Of a stretch of DNA of 64,000 bases, positions 57,516 through 64,000 are shown piece by piece (the first letter of the stretch is position 1; the number at the start of each line of letters is the position of its first letter). The DNA is from Prevotella melaninogenica (GTDB lineage Bacteria; Bacteroidota; Bacteroidia; Bacteroidales; Bacteroidaceae), in NCBI RefSeq assembly GCF_013267595.1, contig NZ_CP054010.1:496001-560000 (forward strand), given 5' to 3'. The translations under genes were made by a program, and so were the position numbers. The notes beneath the pieces were generated by a model that did no database searches, was not told the origin of the DNA, and was given only the letters and a program-made list of their open reading frames with translations.

Positions 57516-57592
57516 ATCTGCATTGTTCTCATCACAAAAGTACAAATAATCTGGGGCGTTCTCAACTTTTTAATCACATTTCTTACTTTGCA

Positions 57593-57630
57593 AACAACTT
57601 GTCAACTCGTAAATTAGTCTACTCGTCACC
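57593..57630 (-). repeat. Short ACAAGTTGACGAG-type repeat
   Basis: The plus strand reads CAACTTGTCAACTCGTAAAT and TCTACTCGTCACC, in the gap between the two paralogues. Confidence 0.5.
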
Positions 57631-57634
57631 TAAC

Positions 57635-58315
57635 TTAATCCTTTAGCCCCAAGCGTTTCATGTCTTCTCCATAAAGACGATTAAACTCTTTTGAAGACAA
57701 TTCATGCGCAAGATAAAGTTCAACAAACTTTTTGTTAACACTGGGCTTTATGGTAATAAAATCATCCATATCTAAAGTTTCATGTCCTGACAACGCACGC
57801 TTAAAGAAGATAGGAACAGGATTATCCTTTGTACCGTAGGTTGGGTCCTGCCATTGCTGACGATTTACGTAGGCTGAGAAACTTTTAATCCTGTAAAGAA
57901 AAGTTAGTCTCTGAACTTCTATGTCATCATACCAGATTTTCTCGCCACTACCCCTTTGAATGGTATTATAGCTGCCTTTAAAAGTAACAACTCCTAAATA
58001 TTTCTTATGTTCAGGGGAATAGAAATAATACATATTATAAGTTGCCGAGCGTGTTTGTGCTACTCCCATAAACCATCCGCTGGTAGTAAAGATATCATCA
58101 TCCTTTTTAATTTTGTGACGGTCTTTAGGAATTTTTACTACTATTGTGTCTGAATTCTTTATATACGTATCTGCATAAGGGATAGCGTCTTTATTTCCAC
58201 CAAGCGTAAACCTCGTTATAATAAAGATAAGTAGTGGTGCACCTACAAGAGATGCAAAGACTGTTCCTGCTGTTGAGAATATTTTAAATCCTCCTATTGA
58301 AAAATTATTTGCCAT
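57635..58315 (-). CDS. Immunity-like membrane-anchored protein, first paralogue
   Basis: The 226-residue protein is about 85% identical by eye to the following copy, with the same N-terminal membrane segment and soluble domain. It begins 5 bases after the effector stop codon, the classic place for the cognate immunity gene. A toxin that acts on the membrane or in the periplasm would fit the anchor. The frameshifted relative at 52263-52960 belongs to the same family. Confidence 0.72.
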   Translation of the reverse strand: MANNFSIGGFKIFSTAGTVFASLVGAPLLIFIITRFTLGGNKDAIPYADTYIKNSDTIVVKIPKDRHKIKKDDDIFTTSGWFMGVAQTRSATYNMYYFYSPEHKKYLGVVTFKGSYNTIQRGSGEKIWYDDIEVQRLTFLYRIKSFSAYVNRQQWQDPTYGTKDNPVPIFFKRALSGHETLDMDDFITIKPSVNKKFVELYLAHELSSKEFNRLYGEDMKRLGLKD

Positions 58316-58320
58316 TGATA

Positions 58321-59706
58321 TTATGAATTTGCAATGATACCCATATAGTTTGCATTACTTGCAATATCGATGTCGTCAGAGCTATTTATACCTTCCGAAA
58401 TATCACTTGTTCCCTCTTCTATTTTATTTTCTACCCAATTAGACCCTTCATCTACCGCATAACCAACTGCAGCTCCTGCAAGACCTAAGCCCAAAGACTT
58501 TCCAAAATTCTTAAAGCCATCTTTCCATGCACCTGTTTTAGCAGCTTTTACTGCAGCAGTCTTTCCTCCCTGAATACTTGCTGCTTCAGCAAGAATATCT
58601 TGTTGTTCGAGTGCTGCTTGAGCAGCTTTGTGCATCAGTTCCTCAGAAGATTCTTTATACATCTGTTCTGCTAATTCTGCAGAAGCAATAGAAGTCGCAC
58701 TTGCACCATTTGATGTACGCGTGGCTACTTGAGATCCCCAAGTAGCAGCATCCGCACTTGCATCGGCAGCTTGTGTTCCATAAGCCAAAGACTCCAAGCC
58801 TTTCATGTTTGCCTCTCCTGTTTTTGATGTTACCTGTGCATCTATCCTTGCAGCCTCACCCACTCCTGCCTTATTTGCTTTTACACCTGTAGTGATACTA
58901 CTTTCAACAACAGACTCTCCAGTTCCTACCCCAGTAGTCGTACCAGTATTTTTTAAATTCCCTATAGAATCAGACTTTTGGTTGGATTTGTCCGTCTCAC
59001 TAAAGTCAAAGCCTCCAAAGTTTAGTGCACCAGTGTAGAAGCCTACTGAGAGGGCTAAAGCAAAAGGATTGGCTCCTCCTGTAAGACCACCTATAGCACC
59101 TTGAATGAATTTACTTTTTAGCTGAACATATATTTCTGCTGCATTCATTGCGGTAATATACAAGGCTGCTTTTTTAGCCTGTTCAGGATTAACAATGATA
59201 TTAATTAATCCTCCTGTTGTACACATCATATAGGATCCATTCAGCAGGGCTTTCTTATGCTCTATAAATACACTTGGGTGTGCTGAATTCCAAGATGACT
59301 CCAGTGTATTGTCACAATCGTGGGCAACCCCTTTCACTCCTTTATAGCCTGCATAAACGGCTGCTGTAGTACCAACGGCTATTGCTGCACCCACCATCCA
59401 ACCTTCGATAGCTACAGCAGATAGTAAGACAGCACCAACACCACCAGTTGCAACAATAGCAGCGACAATCAAAGCTCCAACTGCAACGCCAGCAAGAAAT
59501 GTTAACAGACCTCCCCATTTCTTTATAGGCATTTTGCAAACAAATGTGTCAGAGATTTTTTTGTCATCAATATTCAGTAACGGCAGCTTTGAGGCAGTAT
59601 TGATAACATTACCATCCTTATCAACTCTCCATATTTCTCGCGGTGTTCCGCAGGTCATATTAGTACAAACTACATTCGTACCATGTCTTACATAGGATTG
59701 TCCCAT
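58321..59706 (-). CDS. PAAR-like (DUF4280/DUF4150-type) T6SS effector
   Basis: The 461-residue protein starts with YVRHGTNVVCTNMTCGTP and carries a second Cys motif LLNGSYMMCTTGGLINI, the PAAR-like pattern that sharpens the VgrG tip. A strongly hydrophobic stretch (about 65-115) separates them, and glycine-rich hydrophobic segments (GAIGGLTGGANPFALALSV; SLGLGLAGAAVGYAVD) follow, suggesting a pore-forming or membrane-inserting cargo. It lies after vgrG and the adaptor-like gene, before two immunity-like genes. The toxic activity itself is inferred. Confidence 0.72.
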   Translation of the reverse strand: MGQSYVRHGTNVVCTNMTCGTPREIWRVDKDGNVINTASKLPLLNIDDKKISDTFVCKMPIKKWGGLLTFLAGVAVGALIVAAIVATGGVGAVLLSAVAIEGWMVGAAIAVGTTAAVYAGYKGVKGVAHDCDNTLESSWNSAHPSVFIEHKKALLNGSYMMCTTGGLINIIVNPEQAKKAALYITAMNAAEIYVQLKSKFIQGAIGGLTGGANPFALALSVGFYTGALNFGGFDFSETDKSNQKSDSIGNLKNTGTTTGVGTGESVVESSITTGVKANKAGVGEAARIDAQVTSKTGEANMKGLESLAYGTQAADASADAATWGSQVATRTSNGASATSIASAELAEQMYKESSEELMHKAAQAALEQQDILAEAASIQGGKTAAVKAAKTGAWKDGFKNFGKSLGLGLAGAAVGYAVDEGSNWVENKIEEGTSDISEGINSSDDIDIASNANYMGIIANS

Positions 59707-59709
59707 AAT

Positions 59710-60612
59710 TTAAATTGTATTAGTCAGTCTTCGTATTTGTAAGTCGACACTCAATGTGACATTATCAGTAACTTCTTCTATAACACTCAGTGAACCTTTC
59801 TGAAGGCATCGTTCAGCCTGATTAATCCAAGATTGTTGTGTAAAGTTGATGTTATACTGCGTAAAGCTATATTGTATCAAAGGTTTTATCTTCTCATTGT
59901 ATGCTTTGCGTATCGTCTCGTCAAAACGAGAATCTGATGCATTTTTACCACTGCATTCCCATAACAATGTCCCATCTTCTTGAACCTCAGACTTTCGTTG
60001 TGTTTCCAAACTGAATTTGTTATCTGGGAAAAGGCGAGATGCGTAAGGGATGGTATCATTCCCAACACATAGCTCGTCAGAAACTAAATGTTGACCAAAG
60101 AAAATAGAGTAAAAGGGATTGGCTATCAAACTCTCCATAAACTTATCATACTGGTATATTATCTTATCTTCCAGTTTGATGAGATTGTTCAGTGCATTGC
60201 TTCCAGCCGTACCTTTCAGGAAATTATATTTGTCCGTTAGCTGTTTCTTCTCCTCATCCCATAATGCTATAATTTCGTTATGATTGAGAACCTTTGTTAT
60301 TAGTCCAGTGTCAGGGTCAATACCTATTATGGCATTGACCTTCATATTCTCTAATTCATTAATTAGGGTTATTGACTCCACATATTGTTCTGGAAAAATA
60401 GAAGGAATGTCATCTTTTACACTGAAGGCAAAGCCCTGTGTTCCTTCTGCATCCGTAAATCTCTCTACTGAGTAATCTTTCTTACTGACAATAGTACTGA
60501 CAGGTATCTCGTCAAGCTTCGTGGTGATGGTCTGCACACAACGGTACTTGTAATCTCTTTGTGTCAGACCACCTTCTTGGACGTGACCGTGTAATCGATC
60601 TATCAAACTCAT
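59710..60612 (-). CDS. Adaptor/chaperone-like protein between VgrG and the PAAR effector
   Basis: The 300-residue soluble protein has no domain I can name. Its position, 10 bases after vgrG and 3 bases before the PAAR-like effector, is where effector-loading adaptors are usually found. The middle (IDPDTGLITKVLNHNEIIALW) resembles a segment of the orphan protein at 50655-51524. It could be a Bacteroidota-specific adaptor or an inert part of the effector complex. Confidence 0.6.
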   Translation of the reverse strand: MSLIDRLHGHVQEGGLTQRDYKYRCVQTITTKLDEIPVSTIVSKKDYSVERFTDAEGTQGFAFSVKDDIPSIFPEQYVESITLINELENMKVNAIIGIDPDTGLITKVLNHNEIIALWDEEKKQLTDKYNFLKGTAGSNALNNLIKLEDKIIYQYDKFMESLIANPFYSIFFGQHLVSDELCVGNDTIPYASRLFPDNKFSLETQRKSEVQEDGTLLWECSGKNASDSRFDETIRKAYNEKIKPLIQYSFTQYNINFTQQSWINQAERCLQKGSLSVIEEVTDNVTLSVDLQIRRLTNTI

Positions 60613-60622
60613 TATCTACGCG

Positions 60623-62437
60623 TTATTTAATATTGACAACTCCGCCTTTACCTTGGTTAATGTTGACAGGGTTACCCACAATGTCTACAGGACCATCAGC
60701 TGAAACGGTTACACCCAAATTTTCATTTGGTCCGACAACAGTCTTTGTTGTTCCCTTTATGTTTATTGTAGTACCATTAAGATTAATATTGGAGCTATTT
60801 ATATTAATACCATTTTTATCAATAACGATAGAAGAATCTCCGACCATAAAGGTAATAATAGAATCAGCTGCTAAAATAACGTTACCATTTTTATCAAGTA
60901 TGAGTTCACTTTTAGCATCCCCAACAGAAAGACCTATTTTAGCTTGAGCATCCATGCAAGCATTACCTGCACCATCAAAGTACATGTTTACAGTGCCCTT
61001 ATCGTGTAGTCTTACGCTACCTGCAGAATCGTCAAGTTTCAAGGAGCTACCACTTCGTGTGGTGAGGCTCTTGCAGTTGTTACCCTGACCACCGCCACCA
61101 CCTGTTGTTCCGTTAAAGAGACTACCCATAACGTATGGTCTTGCAGGGTCTCCATGACGAAAGCCGAGGAGGACTTGGTCGCCTACCTCTGGGATAAATA
61201 CAAAACCACGGTTGCTCTTTACGTCCTTACTACTACCGCCATCTGGTGTCATTACACGCACCCAGCCTGTCTGCATACCATCCGTCTGCCAGTTCATTCG
61301 TACGCGCACACGACCCTTGCCCTGTGGGTCAGCATTACTAAGCACGGTTGCCATCTGTGTCTCTGCTAATGGCATACGTACCTTTGGACTTGGCAGTGCC
61401 TTTATTGTTGCAGGGATAGCCTTAAAGCGGTTTTTGTAGTAGCTTCCTTGACTCACCTCATGTGTTATTTCGATAATGATAAAGTTACCCAAGCTCTCTT
61501 CTGATAGGTTCCCTACACGCTCCAAGAACGAGCTGTAGAGGCTTATGACTGAACCTACACGCAGGGTTGGTACCTGACTCTCTGCCGTGATATAATGTGT
61601 CTCGGCAGTCTCAGCCGCCTGCTTACGTCCCATGTAATTAATAAGCTCCGTCTCATTGCTGATACGTGGTAGTGCATGTTGTCGTGCAGGTTTTGAGAAC
61701 ATTCCGAGTGATGCACGGAAAGCCTCACCTGATAGTTTGTCATGACCATATGCCAAGTCTGGTGTCATACGTTGCATCTCACGGTCAGCACCAGAGTGAT
61801 AAGAGAACACCTGTTCTGAACGTGCCAATGTCTGTAACCCAATGTCAAGCGAAGACAGCGTCGTTCCATATTCCAATATTATAGGGTCAGCCAATCTCCT
61901 TGGTTTACCAAAGATGAGTTTTGTTCCATCGAAATACATCCACTCTTGATACTGATGTGCAAGACGGCGGATAAAGTCGAAGTCAGACTCTTCGTATTGG
62001 CAGATATAGTCTTTGTTTTCCTTGAATGCCGGATTTAACTCCAACTGTACCTTAGCTTCTGCGCATAGTTTCTTAACCACATCCCCAATGGTTGTGTCAT
62101 TCCATGAGAAACAGCTGTGTGCCGTTTCCATTCTGTAAGTAGCAGAATAACCTGAAACGATGATACATCCAAAGTCACTTCCTTCTCTGTGTAACTGTAC
62201 ATTTGTCACCACTCCCACGAAGATAGGAGTGTTTGCAGCCTTTACGACGATGCTTTGTCCGAGCCACTCTTTACTACTGCTGATATTATGTACATATTTA
62301 TTTCCCCCCGATTCGAGCTCAACAGACATTTGGAATCGGTGGTGTTTACCTATATTTTGTTCGATTTGTAGAGAAATAAAAGAAGAAAGAGACTTCTTTC
62401 CTATGCTGATAGTAATGGGGTTGAAAGGAATTGACAT
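60623..62437 (-). CDS. vgrG: Type VI secretion spike protein VgrG (TssI)
   Basis: The 604-residue protein has the gp27-like base (about 1-380: IVVKAANTPIFVGVVTNVQ, YEESDFDFIRRLAHQYQEW) and gp5-like OB and needle region (VRVRMNWQTDGMQTGWVRVMTPDGG, GDQVLLGFRHGDPARPYVMGSLFNG) ending in beta-helical repeats (INSSNINLNGTTINIKGTTK). It forms the trimeric tip on which the PAAR-like protein sits. It follows hcp, with a terminator hairpin between them. Confidence 0.95.
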   Translation of the reverse strand: MSIPFNPITISIGKKSLSSFISLQIEQNIGKHHRFQMSVELESGGNKYVHNISSSKEWLGQSIVVKAANTPIFVGVVTNVQLHREGSDFGCIIVSGYSATYRMETAHSCFSWNDTTIGDVVKKLCAEAKVQLELNPAFKENKDYICQYEESDFDFIRRLAHQYQEWMYFDGTKLIFGKPRRLADPIILEYGTTLSSLDIGLQTLARSEQVFSYHSGADREMQRMTPDLAYGHDKLSGEAFRASLGMFSKPARQHALPRISNETELINYMGRKQAAETAETHYITAESQVPTLRVGSVISLYSSFLERVGNLSEESLGNFIIIEITHEVSQGSYYKNRFKAIPATIKALPSPKVRMPLAETQMATVLSNADPQGKGRVRVRMNWQTDGMQTGWVRVMTPDGGSSKDVKSNRGFVFIPEVGDQVLLGFRHGDPARPYVMGSLFNGTTGGGGGQGNNCKSLTTRSGSSLKLDDSAGSVRLHDKGTVNMYFDGAGNACMDAQAKIGLSVGDAKSELILDKNGNVILAADSIITFMVGDSSIVIDKNGININSSNINLNGTTINIKGTTKTVVGPNENLGVTVSADGPVDIVGNPVNINQGKGGVVNIK

Positions 62438-62560
62438 GGGTTGTTTGTTTTGAAAATTAAAAGCTAATTGGCTTATACGGCATTACATTTAGAAGCTCAA
62501 GGGAAAGCTATCGGAGTATGTAGGATCGTAAAGTTTCCCCTCGCTTGAGTAAGAAACGAA

Positions 62561-62600
62561 AAAGGACTATGCCAAGTACGAAGGCTCAGCATAGTCCTAA
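62561..62600 (-). terminator. Terminator after hcp
   Basis: AGGACTATGC and GCATAGTCCT form a perfect 10-base stem; on the minus strand TTTTTCGTTTC follows. It lies 13 bases beyond the hcp stop and can let hcp be expressed far above vgrG. Confidence 0.85.
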
Positions 62601-62612
62601 TGTTTCTCAGAC

Positions 62613-63011
62613 TTATGTGCGAGGCCAACGGTTGTCAAGCTCAGCATTGCCAACGGTGATATTCTCAGCAGAGAAAGTCATACCGATAGTCATAGGAGCC
62701 TCGTTGTTAACGTCGAGTGTTTCCTTGTAGTGAACGATGTAAGCATTCTTGAAAGAAATCTCCTTCATCTTAGCATCCTCTTCACTCTTCTTGTAAACGA
62801 TCTTACCCTCAACAGGCTTGAACTGGCTGTTAAGCATAGCCTCGATAGTAGAAGTGTCATCAGTAGACTCGATGGTTACACTGATACGACCGCCAGAGAT
62901 GCTTGATGCAGGCTGACCCTTCTTGTCAGTTGTACGACTGAACTCGTAGTTAGAATAGAGTACATCATACTCCTTACCACCCAATTCCAAAGTTGCTCTA
63001 AATGAACTCAT
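62613..63011 (-). CDS. hcp: Type VI secretion tube protein TssD (Hcp)
   Basis: The 132-residue protein matches the Bacteroidota TssD family: SSFRATLELGGKEYDVLYSN, EFSRTTDKKGQPASSISGGR and FKNAYIVHYKETLDVNN. It forms hexameric rings that make the inner tube propelled by the TssB-TssC sheath. It has its own upstream -7 box with a 180-base leader and its own terminator. Confidence 0.93.
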   Translation of the reverse strand: MSSFRATLELGGKEYDVLYSNYEFSRTTDKKGQPASSISGGRISVTIESTDDTSTIEAMLNSQFKPVEGKIVYKKSEEDAKMKEISFKNAYIVHYKETLDVNNEAPMTIGMTFSAENITVGNAELDNRWPRT

Positions 63012-63191
63012 AATTGAAAAGTTTTAAGTTGTTAGAAAAAAAATGATAAACGAGGCACCCTTATCATCTCCTTAACCAGAAAACAAAAAAGAGAAAACCT
63101 CAACAACTTCTTGAAGTCCCCTCTGTACGGCTGTTAAACAGTCTTGCTCTTGGAGAAAGAGGAAGATTCACAATCTGTTGTTTTACGATGC

Positions 63192-63199
63192 CAAAAGTA
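63192..63199 (-). promoter_or_regulatory. -7 box of hcp
   Basis: The minus strand reads TACTTTTG, about 180 bases before the hcp ATG; a CTTTAG about 20 bases upstream is a poor -33. Confidence 0.45.
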
Positions 63200-63317
63200 G
63201 AAAGATATTTTTATAAAAGCTAAAGAAAAACATAAAATAACATGGGTTTAACATCTAATAAGCAAAATCCTCACCTTACTTCGAAAGTAGAGGAAACACC
63301 TAAATTATAATAAGAAT

Positions 63318-63362
63318 AAACTTGTCAACTAATCAGCCTGCTTACTTATTCACTTGTCCATC
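63318..63362 (-). repeat. Short ACAAGTTGACGAG-type repeat upstream of hcp
   Basis: The plus strand reads AACTTGTCAACTAATC and ACTTATTCACTTGTCC, diverged members of the repeat family at 10434. Confidence 0.45.
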
Positions 63363-63408
63363 CTCATAGAGATGTAAACAATTTTTCATCTTCTATCTTT
63401 CCATTTAT

Positions 63409-63503
63409 GCTTAATAGCCTTCGAAAAGACGCCCTTTAGGCTTGCTAAAGATGCCCTTTTGAAGGCTAACTAACGCCCTTTTGAAGGCTAATTAGGCACC
63501 TTT
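63409..63503 (-). repeat. 22-bp-period array 7 (four units plus a partial fifth)
   Basis: Units begin at 63409, 63431, 63453 and 63475, then CACCTTT at 63497. The two central units both begin GCCCTTTTGAAGGCTAA and differ only in the last few bases, making this the cleanest copy. From 63504 to the window end no gene or RNA was found. Confidence 0.88.
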
Positions 63504-64000
63504 AAATTTGCTATCTTGTAAGAAACTGACTACTAAGTATTTATAAAACCACATAAAAACTTAGTTTTAAACGTATTTTTCTTACTAAAAACGTTCAGTA
63601 ATGTAAAGACTTTTCAATTCGCCCTTTCTCCTATATCAATTCATATCTTTAGTTTTGCCACTTAAGGTTAGGTTTCTGACGAAATGTCACACAGAGAAAA
63701 AGGGAGGACGGAGGATTATTTCTATTAGCAATTTATAAACAAAGCGTTTATCCCAAAGTATTTATCAAGAATCTGTAGGCTACACCTCCGTCGCTCTTTG
63801 TACCTATTATATAAGACTATTAATTTATCATTCCATATTTCGGAAGAAGCCTGATATAATACTAAAAGTTGATTTTAGATACAGAGTTAAGGCTTGTTTT
63901 ATGAGATAAGTATCTCTTGTTTAGGTAGAGAACTTTATCAATTAAATACTTATAAAATATTAAAAACAGAAAAAAGTTGCCCATATCTATTAAAAATAAT

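Noticed and set aside
63409..63503. 22-bp arrays as CRISPR arrays
   Set aside because: There is no alternation of constant repeat and variable spacer; the period is too short and no cas genes are present.

Overview
The window is chromosomal DNA of a Bacteroidota bacterium, most probably an oral-type Prevotella. This is inferred from moderate-to-low GC, promoters of the TTTG-N19-21-TAnnTTTG type in front of many genes, genes without Shine-Dalgarno sites, a SusC/SusD pair, BACON lipoproteins, a type IX sorting tail, a DPP5-type peptidase and a Bacteroidota-type (subtype iii) type VI secretion system (T6SS). The species is not assigned.

Layout. 1-3.4 kb (minus): RluA-type pseudouridine synthase (cut by the window edge), HD phosphohydrolase, carboxyltransferase subunit. 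3.5-8.2 kb (plus): lipoprotein, ExbB/ExbD/ExbD energising operon, Lrp regulator. 8.8-16.4 kb (minus): MFS transporter, then the operon pyrG-yidC-DPP5. 16.9-19.2 kb: tRNA-Ser(GGA), small protein plus SDR, PepSY membrane protein. 19.5-21.7 kb: a complete IS1634-like element. 22.2-30.9 kb (plus): a five-gene surface/secretion operon (two BACON lipoproteins, a subtilase with a type IX tail, a PorV-like barrel, a secreted protein). 30.9-31.8 kb: gene-free patchwork of repeat families. 31.8-34.6 kb (minus): Sau3AI-like type II restriction-modification pair. 35-44 kb: hypothetical protein, GH43 enzyme and, on the minus strand, a four-gene glycan utilisation locus (SusC, SusD, GH18, LamG lipoprotein) resembling high-mannose N-glycan loci of Bacteroides. 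44.4-46.1 kb: Mrp and a small conserved protein. 46.9-53 kb: a graveyard of Rhs fragments, toxin-tail remnants and immunity-like genes. 53.2-55.1 kb: tssB-tssC. 55.7-63 kb (minus): hcp(tssD), vgrG, an adaptor-like gene, a PAAR-like effector, two tandem immunity-like paralogues, a Tdi1/GAD-like immunity gene and a small membrane protein.

Two things stand out. First, seven intergenic arrays (4.63, 8.47, 19.41, 31.46, 46.53, 55.40 and 63.41 kb) consist of 3-5 imperfect units in strict 22-bp register with a GCCCTTTT-like core. I know of no named family that fits. Second, the T6SS effector region records module turnover: the second immunity paralogue carries in front of it the last 11 codons of the effector gene, a frameshifted third homologue sits 4 kb away, and the 47-52 kb region repeats the pattern Rhs/toxin-tail remnant followed by an immunity-like gene.

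The T6SS genes here give the sheath (TssB/C), tube (Hcp), spike (VgrG) and tip cargo (PAAR-like protein). Baseplate, membrane complex and ClpV are not in the window.
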